Assembly (NCBI GenBank): GCA_964598765.1
Contig: CAZRCZ010000008.1
Span: forward strand, 62,001 to 126,000
Direction of reading: 5' to 3'
Origin: CAZRCZ01 sp964598765
GTDB lineage: Bacteria; Sumerlaeota; Sumerlaeia; MVZB01; JAJFLK01
Length of the DNA: 64,000 nucleotides
Shown here: positions 32,683 through 43,600 of the stretch, in pieces
Layout of the letters: each line of letters starts with the position of its first letter
How positions within the stretch are numbered: position 1 is the stretch's first letter
Notes under the pieces: model-generated
The model's input: only the letters and a program-made list of their open reading frames with translations
The model's database searches: none
What the model was told of the DNA's origin: nothing
Translations under genes and position numbers: made by a program

Positions 32683-33366
32683 ATGCGACTTTTCCCTTGT
32701 TTGGTTTTGGTTCTCTTTGCCGTCGCTTGTCGCCCGCGAGGGGAAGGGGCATTCGAGACCGCCAAAACCCTGCATCACGAAATCCCGGCGGAACAGGTCA
32801 AGCGCCTCGAATTGCGCGTTCCAACCGGGAACTTGGCTTTCGTTCAAGGGGATCAGACTGCAATCGTCGTGGAGGGAACGCTCCGGGTCCGGGGACGCGA
32901 CCGCAAAGCCACCGATTTGCGGGCCGCCGCGTTGGACCTAGGGATCACCGCCGGAAAGGTCATGATGTTGTCGCTTGCCGAGCCGGGAAATGATTTCGAA
33001 TATGACGCCGATCTCTACATTTCGCTTCCGCGCTCGATCAAGCCGCAAGATTTCGGTTTATGGGTCGTGCTGGGATCGGGTGAAGTGAAGATGGAAATCG
33101 AGCCGCCCCTCATGACCGATTTGCAAGTAGGGTCCGGCGACGTCCGGTTGACTTTGCCCAAGAGCGCCTCGGCTTTCGTTCAGGCGGAAATCAACGTCGG
33201 CGAGGGTATTTTCATTCGAGGTTTTGAAAAAATCACCGGCGAACCCAAACGCCAACTAACCCACGTCGAATTCAACGGAGCCATCGGCACACCGCTCACC
33301 ATCGTCGGCAATCGCATCGAGGCGCGGGTTAACACCGGTAATATCACGCTGGAGGCAAAACCCTGA
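32683..33366 (+). CDS. DUF4097-like beta-helix lipoprotein
   Basis: The 227-residue product begins with a lipoprotein signal peptide whose lipobox is L-F-A-V-A-C (Cys16). A GTG nine bases upstream is an alternative start. The mature part is made of repeated short strands with 'GSGEVKMEI', 'GSGDVRLTL' and 'NTGNITLEA', the signature of DUF4097-type right-handed beta-helix or adhesin-like repeats found in envelope stress proteins. It is predicted to be anchored in the inner or outer membrane. No catalytic residues are seen. Confidence 0.7.
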   Translation: MRLFPCLVLVLFAVACRPRGEGAFETAKTLHHEIPAEQVKRLELRVPTGNLAFVQGDQTAIVVEGTLRVRGRDRKATDLRAAALDLGITAGKVMMLSLAEPGNDFEYDADLYISLPRSIKPQDFGLWVVLGSGEVKMEIEPPLMTDLQVGSGDVRLTLPKSASAFVQAEINVGEGIFIRGFEKITGEPKRQLTHVEFNGAIGTPLTIVGNRIEARVNTGNITLEAKP

Positions 33367-33388
33367 AATGTTTCATCACGGGATTCTT

Positions 33389-33463
33389 TCACCACCAAGT
33401 TACCAAGACACGGAGATGAGAAAAACTCGGAAGATTCTTGGCGTCTTGGTGACTTGGTGGTGA
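33389..33463. repeat. Long imperfect inverted repeat
   Basis: TCACCACCAAGTTACCAAGA-CAC (33389-33411) pairs with 33441-33463 at 21 of 23 positions around a 29-base spacer. It lies between the 3' ends of the converging DUF4097-like and RNase Y genes, so it may end transcription from both sides. Similar CACCAAG-type palindromes are common intergenic repeats in environmental genomes. Confidence 0.65.
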
Positions 33464-33477
33464 GTATTCAGATCGCG

Positions 33478-33521
33478 GATTGGGATTCGAGATTGCAATT
33501 CGAGTCGCAATCCCAAATCCG
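33478..33521. repeat. Second quasi-palindrome downstream of RNase Y
   Basis: GGGATTCGAGATTGCAATTC followed by GAGTCGCAATCCC forms an imperfect palindrome with GATT/AATC flanks. It lies about 15 bases from the long inverted repeat and just downstream of the RNase Y stop codon. A terminator or repeat element is possible. Confidence 0.4.
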
Positions 33522-33542
33522 TAGTCCGCAATCGCTTGTCGT

Positions 33543-35111
33543 TTACTTCGCGTATTCCACAAACCGGGTTTCTCGGCAAACGGTCACCTTGATCTGACCC
33601 GGATATTGGAGCTCCTTTTCGATTCGCTTGCTGACGTCGCGCGCCAGCAGGCTGGCTTCGTTGTCGTTGATCTCCGTAGGCTCGACCATGATCCTGATTT
33701 CGCGTCCGGCTTGAATCGCGTGCGCTTTGACCACGCCCTTCATGCCGTCGGCGATCCCTTCGAGATTTTTCAGCCGCTTGACGTAATTCTCAAGCGTCTC
33801 CCGTCGGGCGCCGGGTCGGGCCGAGGACAGCGCGTCCGCGGCCTGAACCAAAATCGCGATGATGGTTCGGGGTTCCACCTCGTTGTGGTGCGCCGCGATC
33901 GCGTGCACCACGCCGGGGGCTTCGTTGTATTTTTTCGCCAAGTCCGCGCCGATCAGCGCGTGCGTCCCTTCCATTTCGTAGCTGAGCGCCTTGCCGATGT
34001 CATGGAGCAGTCCGGCCCGCTTGGCCGCCGTCACGTCCGCCCCCAACTCCGAGGCCATGAAGCCGCAAAGATGGGAGACTTCCGCGACGTGTTGCAAGAT
34101 GTTCTGCCCATAGCTCGTCCGGTATTTCAGCCGTCCGAGAATTTTGGCAAGCTCCGGGTGCATGTCGGCCAGACCCAACTCGAAGACCGTCTGTTCTCCC
34201 GCTTTCCGGATGTGGTCTTGAAGGTCCTTCTCAACCTTGGCAACCACTTCCTCGATTCGTCCCGGATGAATTCGTCCGTCGCCCAACATTTTTTCCAACG
34301 TTTGGCGCGCGATTTCCCTCCGCAGGGGATCGAAGCATGAGAGAACGACCGCTTCGGGCGTGTCGTCCACGATGATGTTGCATCCCGTCGCCGCCTCCAG
34401 CGCCCGGATGTTGCGTCCTTCCCGTCCGATGATCCTTCCCTTGATCTCCTCGTTGGGAAGCTGAATCACCGAAACCGTGGTCTCGCTGACTTGCTCGGAA
34501 GCGCATCGCTGAATCGCCAGCGTGATGATCTGCCGCGCTTTCTTGTCCGCGCCTTCCTTGGTTTCGGCTTCGAGCCGGTGAACCAGAGCCGCTGCCTCTT
34601 GACGGACGTCGGCTTCAAGGTTCTCCAACAACATCTTCTTGGCTTGCTCCTCGGTCAGACCGGAAATCTCCTCGCAACGCCTCTTGGACTCGACCCGAAT
34701 GGCTTCGAGCGCTTCCTCTTTTTTCAGGAGACGACCCCGAATCTGATCCATCTCGGCGTCCTTGGACTGAAGCCCTTTTTCCCTTTTTTCGAGGGAGTCG
34801 AACTTCTGATCCAAGGCCGATTGGCGCGATTCGAGTCGTCGTTCGTGTCGCTCCGCCTCGTGGCGTTTTTTGGCGAATTCCCGCTCGAACTTATTGAGCT
34901 GGCGGTTGTATTCCTCCTCGGCTTTCTTCTCTGACTCTTGAAGAGTTTTTCGTCCCTGTTCCTCAGCTTTGGCTACAATATCCTCGGCTGAGGTCCGGGC
35001 CGCTTGATTTTTCTTGGCGGTTTGCGTCCGGTTAATCCAGACGCCCACTCCGACCCCGACGGCTGAGCCTACAACGATCCCCACCAACGTGAGGATAATC
35101 GTAGTTCCCAT
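33543..35111 (-). CDS. rny: Ribonuclease Y
   Basis: The 522-residue protein has the full RNase Y layout: an N-terminal transmembrane helix (residues 4-26), a long coiled coil (about 30-190), a KH domain with G-R-I-I-G-R-E-G-R-N-I-R-A-L-E, an HD domain with L-L-H-D-I-G-K-A, and a conserved C-terminal domain ending in 'ETRFVEYAK'. The length is typical. RNase Y is a membrane-bound endoribonuclease that starts mRNA decay in bacteria without a dominant RNase E. A strong AGGAGG lies 19 bases before the ATG, farther than usual, and an in-frame TAA between them rules out a nearer upstream start. Confidence 0.95.
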   Translation of the reverse strand: MGTTIILTLVGIVVGSAVGVGVGVWINRTQTAKKNQAARTSAEDIVAKAEEQGRKTLQESEKKAEEEYNRQLNKFEREFAKKRHEAERHERRLESRQSALDQKFDSLEKREKGLQSKDAEMDQIRGRLLKKEEALEAIRVESKRRCEEISGLTEEQAKKMLLENLEADVRQEAAALVHRLEAETKEGADKKARQIITLAIQRCASEQVSETTVSVIQLPNEEIKGRIIGREGRNIRALEAATGCNIIVDDTPEAVVLSCFDPLRREIARQTLEKMLGDGRIHPGRIEEVVAKVEKDLQDHIRKAGEQTVFELGLADMHPELAKILGRLKYRTSYGQNILQHVAEVSHLCGFMASELGADVTAAKRAGLLHDIGKALSYEMEGTHALIGADLAKKYNEAPGVVHAIAAHHNEVEPRTIIAILVQAADALSSARPGARRETLENYVKRLKNLEGIADGMKGVVKAHAIQAGREIRIMVEPTEINDNEASLLARDVSKRIEKELQYPGQIKVTVCRETRFVEYAK

Positions 35112-35591
35112 CGTTGTTTAGAATCTTAAACCTCCTGTCTAAGTGCAATGCTGACAAAGTGGGACGTAATTGATCGGCACTGGATAATTACGCCCCGCTT
35201 GATCTTTAACAAGCAATGATCAGCGAGGGATTGTCAAGCGAAATGATGTTTGTCATACTGCGGATGTTCGATTAGTCCGTCGGGCAACGCTTCACGAACC
35301 AAGCTTCCGGGTTGGAGAAAGGCCCGTCAACTTCCTGAAATTTTCCTATATTAAGTGATTTATCGGCTTGACATGACCAAAACTTTAATTAAACTGGTCC
35401 AGCATTTGACGAGTGAGCGGCGAAGAGATCCAATGCGGCTTTCAAGAGCACCGGCCAGATAACGCCATAGGGCTTTAGCTTTCGATTTCCCGCCTTGGTA
35501 ATTCAGCGCGCGCGAAAGATGGAATCGGCATTGAAAAACATTGCGCCGATGGGTCCGAGGATCGAAGATTGAGCCAGAGGAGGGCAAAATC
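35112..35591. other. Intergenic region between RNase Y and HTH gene
   Basis: 480 bases between divergent genes. On the minus strand a TTGACA at 35232-35237 may belong to the RNase Y promoter. On the plus strand a promoter lies at 35368-35395. A 17-codon frame (35519-35572) precedes the HTH gene and could be a leader peptide, but nothing proves it is translated. No RNA gene is apparent. Confidence 0.4.
35368..35395 (+). promoter_or_regulatory. Promoter upstream of the HTH gene
   Basis: TTGACA and TAAACT separated by 16 AT-rich bases. The same 16-base spacing is seen at 2276 and 5273. It lies about 195 bases before the HTH start codon. Confidence 0.5.
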
Positions 35592-36134
35592 ATGAAAAAT
35601 TACTTGGGCGATATTCTCTATCAAAGCCGGTTGGAACAAGACCTGACTCAGGATCAATACGGTTCCAAATACAACATTTCCGGTCCGGCGGTTTTCAAGT
35701 TTGAAAAGGGCTATGTCCGCCCTTCATTGGAGTTGTGGCTTCGCATGGCTTCCGACGCGGGTATCACCGAGCGAAGAGCCGTTCTGCTTTGGCTCAAGGC
35801 CAAACTTCCCGAGAACCTTCAAGATTACGTCGAGCTACAAGGCGCGGCGGTCGCGGAAGCTGAGAAAGAATACAAGGGCAAGAAGAAAGACGGCAAGATT
35901 GACTACTCCAGATTCGAGAGCCGCGATCAGATTCGCGACGCCTCCCATAAGGATAAGTCGTTGCCGAGGGGATTGCGCGAATTGCTCAACGACAACGAGC
36001 TTTGGGCGCTCTTCAAGCCGACGGGACATGAGGTCAACATGCTCCGGGATATCTTCGCGCCGCTGGGACGCGGGTCCAGAGATTCGTTTCGGGAGGCGCT
36101 CCGCCTCATCCGCGTGTTTACCCATTCCTTTTGA
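35592..36134 (+). CDS. XRE-like HTH protein
   Basis: The 180-residue product starts at an ATG preceded by GAGGAGGG, an excellent ribosome binding site; an in-frame ATG at 35541 overlaps this site and is rejected. Residues about 5-60 form a helix-turn-helix of the Xre type ('LTQDQYGSKYNISGPAVFKFEKGYVRPS'-like pattern). The middle is a charged linker with G-K-K-K-D-G-K. The C-terminal 70 residues are helical ('ELLNDNELWALFKPTGHEV'). It is probably a regulator, target unknown. A hairpin lies downstream at 36207. Confidence 0.7.
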   Translation: MKNYLGDILYQSRLEQDLTQDQYGSKYNISGPAVFKFEKGYVRPSLELWLRMASDAGITERRAVLLWLKAKLPENLQDYVELQGAAVAEAEKEYKGKKKDGKIDYSRFESRDQIRDASHKDKSLPRGLRELLNDNELWALFKPTGHEVNMLRDIFAPLGRGSRDSFREALRLIRVFTHSF

Positions 36135-36206
36135 ATGTTCGTCTCCGTTGCCGACTTTCGACGAAGTTCGGTGACATGACTCGTTTCCCGCGTCGGCAAC
36201 ATCTCT

Positions 36207-36231
36207 TTCGGGCGGCGTTCCGCCGCCCGAA
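36207..36231 (+). terminator. Hairpin after the HTH gene
   Basis: TTCGGGCGGCG pairs perfectly with CGCCGCCCGAA around a 3-base loop. It is very stable but lacks a T-tract, so it may be a Rho-assisted terminator or an mRNA-stabilising hairpin. Confidence 0.55.
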
Positions 36232-36284
36232 TCTGAACCTTCCTACTAATCGCTTGGAAACACGTTGCGCGGCGGCGTAACTTG

Positions 36285-37454
36285 ATGTCTTCCCTTCTCC
36301 TAAGCGTCTTGTTCGTGGCCGGAGCGACGGGCTTGGCTTTCGTCTTGGCGAGACTTGTCGGCGGCTGGAGCATTATCGCGGGAGCGCGATGGGGCGTGGT
36401 AAGCCGCGTCTCGGATCGTTCCTCCCACACGACCCCGACCTCACGGCTCGGCGGTATCGCATTGGGGTCGGGATGGGTGATCCCCTTTTGGCTTCTGATC
36501 CTGATCCTTTGGCTTCAGCCCCGATCCTTGGAGCATTGGACATGGGGAGGAAACATCGGGTTGCTCGGATGGATTACCGTTGGAGCGATCGGCATGTTCG
36601 CCGTGGGGTTGGCCGACGATCTGATCAGCCTCCCGCCTTTGGCAAAATTGACCGGGCAATTTCTGGCCGCGCTTACTCTGCCCGCCGCGAATCTCCGCTT
36701 TCTGAGTATGCAGATGCCTGCGATTCCGGGTTTCGCTCCGCCGTTCGTCGCCGGGGCCGCGGGAATCCTTTGGGTCGTTTTTTTCGTCAACGTTTTTAAT
36801 TTCATGGACGGGATGGATGGATTCGCCACGCGCTTCGCCATGAATTTCTGCTGGTGGCTTTTTCTGTCGATCATATTGCGGAGCATCCTCGCCAAGGGAC
36901 CGGGAGGCATGGATTTCCTGAACCTGCGGATCGAGGTGTTTTTGCTTCCGATTCTGGGAGGGGCTTGCGGCGGATTTTACCGGCTGAACCATCCGCCGGC
37001 GAAAGTCTTCATGGGAGACGAAGGAAGTCATTTCCTCGGCTACTTGTTGGCAATTCAACTCCTACTGGCGGATGGGGAATACTATGTCGCCCGAGAGGGA
37101 ATTCCGACGCATTCCCCGACGATCCCAGCCGGGACGGTCGTGATTTTGCTTCTTCCTTTCATCTTTGATGCGACGGTCACGCTCTTGCGTCGCGCGCGCC
37201 AAAATGAAAATCTCCTCGCCCCGCACCGGAGTCACCTTTATCAGCGCCTGATGATCTGCGGCATGACCCATCGGGAAGTGTTGTTGCTGAATCTGAAATT
37301 TTTCCGCTTCTGCGACGCGCTGGCGTTGCTCTATGCGGTTCTTCCGTGGTTCTCGGCGCGATGCGCCGTTTGGATCGCCGCCTCCGTCGCGATGGTCCTT
37401 TATTGGCGACTTGTCCTGCGTCGCGAATCGCGCCGCTCTCAAGCCGCGCAATAA
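36285..37454 (+). CDS. MraY/WecA-family sugar-phosphate transferase
   Basis: This 389-residue polytopic membrane protein (about 10 helices) has the family's key motifs: D-R-S-S-H-T-T-P-T-S-R-L-G-G near residue 45, the Asp-Asp pair in G-L-A-D-D-L, N-F-M-D-G-M-D-G, and K-V-F-M-G-D-E-G-S near residue 245. Such enzymes transfer a sugar-1-phosphate from a UDP-sugar to undecaprenyl phosphate. The position away from cell-wall genes and the H-x-x-P-T motif favour a WecA/WbpL-like role in O-antigen or exopolysaccharide over MraY. An in-frame TTG lies directly before the ATG. Confidence 0.8.
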   Translation: MSSLLLSVLFVAGATGLAFVLARLVGGWSIIAGARWGVVSRVSDRSSHTTPTSRLGGIALGSGWVIPFWLLILILWLQPRSLEHWTWGGNIGLLGWITVGAIGMFAVGLADDLISLPPLAKLTGQFLAALTLPAANLRFLSMQMPAIPGFAPPFVAGAAGILWVVFFVNVFNFMDGMDGFATRFAMNFCWWLFLSIILRSILAKGPGGMDFLNLRIEVFLLPILGGACGGFYRLNHPPAKVFMGDEGSHFLGYLLAIQLLLADGEYYVAREGIPTHSPTIPAGTVVILLLPFIFDATVTLLRRARQNENLLAPHRSHLYQRLMICGMTHREVLLLNLKFFRFCDALALLYAVLPWFSARCAVWIAASVAMVLYWRLVLRRESRRSQAAQ

Positions 37455-37526
37455 AATTCCTCCTTCCTGCTCCTGCTCAGTCCGTGTTGATCCGCGTCCA
37501 ATCAAGTCCCTCATCCGCAAAAGAAG

Positions 37527-37555
37527 TTGCCGAACGGTGGAATTAGCCATATAAA
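37527..37555 (+). promoter_or_regulatory. Promoter of the kelch giant gene
   Basis: TTGCCG and TATAAA separated by 17 bases, about 64 bases before the start codon. The -10 box is good; the -35 box is moderate. Confidence 0.5.
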
Positions 37556-37618
37556 GTTCCCTGTTGGTGTAAGCCGTCAAACAATCGCGGTTGCCTGATC
37601 CGAAGGAAGCTTGCCGGA

Positions 37619-40600
37619 ATGAGGCTGAAGGGAAAAACCAAACTTGCCGGAATGTGCCTTATTCTTCTGGCGAACGCCGCGCTTTGCCAGACCGGAACTT
37701 GGACCCCTCTGACGAACCCCGCGCCGGGCTGGGTTTGGCTGATGCTCCTGCTTCCCGACGGGACCGTCATGGCCGCGACGTATAACGGCAGTCCCGGCAA
37801 TGCGTGGTATCGCCTGTCGCCGGACACCCAAGGCCATTACGTCAACGGCGTTTGGAGCGCGCTGGCTCCGATGACCGACACGCGCATTTATTATTCTTCC
37901 GACGTTTTAAGGGACGGCAGAGTTTTCGTCGCCGGAGGGGAGAACGGCACGGGGGGAGCCAAAGCGGAGGTTTATGATCCGCAGACCAACGTCTGGACTC
38001 CGATTGTCATCCCGCCGAACTTGATCACGGGTTCCGGTTTCGTGGACTCGGAATCCAAAATCCTGTCCAACGGCAACGTGCTGGTGGCTCCGGTCTATCC
38101 CTATATTTTCGGCGGGACCGTCATTTTCAATCCCGTCACCAATACCTTGTCGGCGGGACCGACGCTGTATCGCGGCGGGAACCAAGCCGAGGCGAATTGG
38201 GTCAAGCTCCCCGACGAAAGCATTTTGACCATTGATCCGGGGAGCACGACTTCGGAGCGTTACATTCCCTCGCTGAACAGCTGGGTGGACGACGGAGTCG
38301 TTCCGGTGGATATCCATGATCCCTTTATATCCGAATTGGGAGGGCCGCTTCTATTACCCAACGGCAAAGCGTTCTTCATTGGCGGGAGCGGACACACCGC
38401 CCTTTATACCCCTTCGGGGACCAGCAGTCCGGGCGCTTGGGCGACCGGACCCGACCTACCCAACGGCCAAGGGATGGCCGACGCGGCGGCGGCCATGATG
38501 GTCAACGGGAAGGCTTTATGCGCCGTGTCGGCGGTTCCCACCGCCAGCGACAACTTTACCTCCCCCACCAGCTTTTATGAGTATGACTATTCCGTCGGAG
38601 CCGCGGGGTCGTTCACTCGGACGGGGAGCCCTACTGGGGGGCTTACCGACAACGTCCAAGCCTACTTCGGGATGATGCTCGATCTGCCCGACGGCAACGT
38701 GCTCTTCGCCCAGATTGACAGCCAGCTTTATGTTTATCAGCCGGTCGGTTCCCCGTTGGCTTCATGGAAGCCGACCATCAGCGCCGTCACCCCCAACGGC
38801 GACGGCTCGTATCACTTGACCGGGACTCAATTGAACGGCATATCCGAGGGGTCCTCCTATGGCGACGACGCGCAGATGGACAGCAATTATCCTCTCGTGC
38901 GGTTCACGGACGGATCGGGCAAGGTTTCGTATGGACGGACGTATAATTGGAGTTCGACCGGAGTGACGACCGGAAGTGCGGTCGTGAGCACGGAGTTCAG
39001 GCTGCCGGCGTCTTTGGCGGGGGGATCGTATTTGCTCGAGGTGGTCGCCAATGGGATAGGCTCGGATGCGACCACCTTTGTCAATCCCGCACCCACCCCA
39101 ACGCCGACAAAGACAGTTTCGCCGTCCCCCACGCGGACCGCGACCGGAACCCCTTCGCCGACACGCACGGCGACCGGGACAGTTTCACCCTCCCGCACGC
39201 GGACCGCAACCGGAACTCCCTCGCCCACTCGCACGGCTACCGGAACAATCACGCCGTCCCGTACATTCACGCCGTCCCCTACGCGGAGCGCCACCACAAC
39301 TCCTTCGCCTACCCGTTCGCCGACGACGACCCCAACCCGTAGCCCCACCGGCACCCCCACTGGCACGGCAAGCCCTTTGCCGACGGTGCCGCCCCCGGGA
39401 TTCGCGGGGGGACCGCTGGATGTACCGGTACAGGAGGCGGGGGATTGGTGGCAGTATGACCGGACGTTCATTTTGGGAATACCCACCAGCCAAAGGCTGA
39501 GTTGGATCAACGTGATGACGCTCCAAATCAATGAACGATTTACGAAGACGGTGGATACCACGACGCCGATACCGGCGGGCGTTTACAATTCGCTGGGGGG
39601 ACCGTTCAAGGTTTATCTCCGCAACCGCTCCAACACCACGGCAACGGGCACGGGTTTAATCGCGACAAATGTTCCCGGATACAACGTTCGGGCGGCATTG
39701 AACTTGACGTCTCTGAGCACAACAGCCGGCCTCGATTGGCGACAGGTTTCGGATATGGCCGAGGTTCGGGAAAGCTTCAACCTCTCCGGGACGATACGAT
39801 CGAATATGACGGCTGATGATGGATGCATCAACGTCAATCCCGTTCCCAATCCTTTCAACAACCGATTTCTTCTGAATTACACGATGGAGTACAACCGGCC
39901 TCTGGAGTATGCCGATTTTCCGCTGGACACGGCCAATCAGCCGCCGGGAGAAAATTGGCAGAGCCGTCCGCTCCGCAGGGTGTTCGGAACAATCCATCTG
40001 GAAATGCCGACCTTGGGACTCGCCACGATTACCAGCATCCCGGCGACAACGATTGATCTTCCCTTTGATTCCTCGCAGGGCTTCACGTTCACGCATGTTT
40101 TCACGAACACGGTTTCGACGGGGCGGGGACCGTGGGACAATTCCCGCCGAATCGTCAACGCCGCCTCGGCGAAGAACGCCTACTACAACGCCACGGCGCA
40201 CGAGTTCATAGATTTGGCGCAGGCCGACGTCACGGCGAACAATTCGGCCGGAAGTCTGGCGGCAACGTTCAACGGTTGGGACACGTTGGTCACCGGCAGT
40301 GTGATCGGGAACGATTACAGCGTCGCGGCCAACGCCGACGTCGGGGACCTCGCGATCAATCCGGCATGGCCGCATTGGGGGCAACTCTTCACGATCAGCG
40401 GATCGTCCGATTTGGGGACGCAGATGACGGCGGAAATCACGGACACCGGCACGAGCGCCACCGACGCGATCAGCGGCGGACTTTTCAACCTCGTCCTGCG
40501 CGCCCCGTCGGCCAATGATTCCAGTCCGATGGGGCCGATCAACACCGATTGGGGATCGTATGGGATCGAGCTGACGCGCAATACCGTGGGACCGACCGGA

Positions 40601-43600
40601 CAACGCAAATATGCGACGGTCCGGTTGGGAACGCCGCTGGTGGCGCTGAGCGCGACGAGTCAAACGGTCACCGAAGGCATGGACCCCAACGCCGCAATCG
40701 CGATTCGCTTGATTGACATGCAGGGGAATCCGGTGACGGCGAGTTGGAACATGGATGTCACGGTGAATTACGCGACGAGCAATGGTACAGCCGTCCGGCC
40801 CGGAGATTACACTAGCGTTTCAGGGACGGCGACGATCGGAGCCTATCAAGGCTCGACGAACGTTTTGGTTCCGATCATTGACGATGGCTTGACCGAACCA
40901 ACGGAATTTTTTCTGTTCACGATTTCGTCTCCGAACGCGAATGCGATCTTGGGCAACGTTTCGCCGGTCAACGCGCCGGTGGTGGAGACGGTCTTCATCT
41001 TTGATCACGGAACCGGTCCGACGCGGACGGCGACCCTTTCTCCGACGCGATCCGCCACGCCGACCCCAACGCGGACCATTACGATATCGCCTACCCGCAC
41101 GAGCACGCCGTCCCCCACGCGAACGGGCACACCCACCAAGACGCGCACGGCGACGGTGACGGGGAGCGGAACGATCACCCCCTCGCCGACGCGCACGGCG
41201 ACGGATTCGCCCACGGCCACGCCAACCCCAACCTGCCCCCCCAATTCCCTATTGGCTACGTTAAACAATCCTGCCCCGGCGCCTAGTGATAACTTCGGAA
41301 TCTCGGTCGCGATTTCCGGAAATCTAGCGATCGTTGGCTCTTGGGATGCGGATCCCGGCGGGGTAACGGATGCCGGGAGCGCCTACGTGTTTGACGCGAC
41401 GGCGGGCGGGTTGGTCTCGACGCTCAATGAATCCGCGCCGGCAACGAGCGATTGGTTTGGCTATTCGGTTGCCATCTCCGGCAACTTAGCCGTGGTTGGA
41501 GCGATTGGAGACGACCCCGGCGCCGTGAGTTGCGCGGGGACGGCCTATGTCTTCAACGCGGCAACCGGCGCATCGGTGACGACGCTGAACAATCCCGCTC
41601 CGGCGGCAAATGATTCTTTCGGCGCCTCGGTCGCGATTTCCGGCAACTTGGCCGTCGTGGGTACGCCTTACGATGACCCCGGCGGGGTAACTGACGCCGG
41701 AACGGCTTACGTTTTCAACGCGACGAGCGGCGCGTTAGTGGCGACCCTGAATAAGCCTACGCCCACGGTGGGTGATGAATTCGGCTGGGCTGTCGGAATC
41801 TCGGGCAATCTTGCCGTTGTGGGGGCGCGATGGGACGACCCCGGCGGTGTTAGCAACGCGGGAGCCGCCTACGTCTTTAACGCCGCGACCGGCGCATTGG
41901 TGGCGACGTTGAGCAATCCCACGCCCACCGCCGACGATCTCTTCGGCGCGTCGGTGGCGATCTCCGGCAATCTGGCCGTTGTAGGCGCGCCTCAGGACGA
42001 CCCCGGCGGAGTAAGCGGTGCGGGAACGGCCTACGTTTTTGACGCCACGACCGGAGCGATGATTGCAACGCTGAGCAATCCCGCGCCCGCAATGAGCGAC
42101 TTCTTCGGAAGGTCGGTTGCGATTTCGGGTAACAATGCGTTGGTGGGAGCGGATGGGGACGACCCGGGAGGGATGACTAACGCCGGAACCGCCTATGTCT
42201 TTGATGCCACGACCGGCGCGCTCGCGGCAACGTTGAATAATCCCGCGCCGACGGCGGGGGATCAATTTGGCTGGACGGTCGGGATTTCCGGAACCGTGGC
42301 TGTGATCGGCGCACTATATGACGACCCCGGCGGGGTGACCGACGCGGGGAGCGCCTATGCATTCACATGCGCCTCATTGGTTCCAACGGTAACCCCGACT
42401 CGCACAACAACGCCGACCCAGACGCGCACCGCCAGTCTCACGCCAACTCGGACCTTCACCTTGTCTCCCACTCGCTCGGCGACGCGGACCACGACGCGGA
42501 CCTCAACGCCGTCGCCCACGCCAACGGCAACGCCGAGTCTGACCCCCAGTCCTACCCCATGCATCCCCGGAGCCTTCACCGACCGCGCCAACGCCGATCT
42601 TCCCGTCGCCGGAACCGTGACGGGGGATTACACCGGCACGCTTTCGAGCGACAACGGCTATGAATCCATCGCCGAGGTTTACACCGGCGGCTATTGGCAA
42701 TTGACGCACAAGTGGACCCTCCCGATCACCGCAGGATCCAACGTCCACACCTTTTCGGTGGAGGCGTTTCACACGACCAACCCGAGCGGACAGGATGATT
42801 TCATCTTCAGTTACTCGACCGACGACGTCGCTTACACGGCGATGCTGACGGTGACCAAGACGGCGGACGACAACACGCCGCAGACGTTCGCGCTTCCGGC
42901 GTCGCTTCCCTCGACGCTTTACATCCGGGTCGTGGATTCTCTGGCGAGCGACACCAACAGCAACGCCAACCGGAAGACGACGATCAGCGTGGACGACATG
43001 TTTGTCGCCTCGACGATCGTTTGCCCCACGCCCACCCCGACCGGCACGCTGACGCCGTCTCCGAGCCGCACTTCCACGCCGACGGCGACACGAACGGCGT
43101 CGTTGACCCCGACGGCAAGTCGCACGGCGACCTCCTCGGCAACGCGAACGGCCTCCTTAACCCCCACACCCACGCGCACGGGAAGTGGGACGGCAACGCG
43201 TTCCGCGACGCCAACCGGCACACGGACGGCAACCTTGACGGCGACTCCAACCCGAACCGCGACGCTTTCGGCCTCGCGCACCGCAACTTTCTCCCCAACC
43301 CGAACCGCGACGCTCTCCCCGACGCCGACGGCTTCGGCGACGACAACCCGTTCTTCAACCCGGACACCGACACGGACGGCCACGCTGACGAACACACGGA
43401 CAGGGACCGTCACATTGACGCCGACCAGAAGTGCGACGTTGTCCCCTACGCGCACCGGAACCCTCACGGCGACGCGATCCTCGACTCCGACGCCCACGCG
43501 GACCGCCAGCGCGACGGGGACGCGAACCGCAACGCCGACGAACACTCGGACGTCGTCCTTGACGGCGACTTCCACGCGGACGGCAACGTCTTCGCCGACG

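Noticed and set aside
33606..34340. A 244-codon plus-strand frame opposite RNase Y.
   Set aside because: It lies entirely inside the well-supported minus-strand RNase Y gene and has no recognisable domain.
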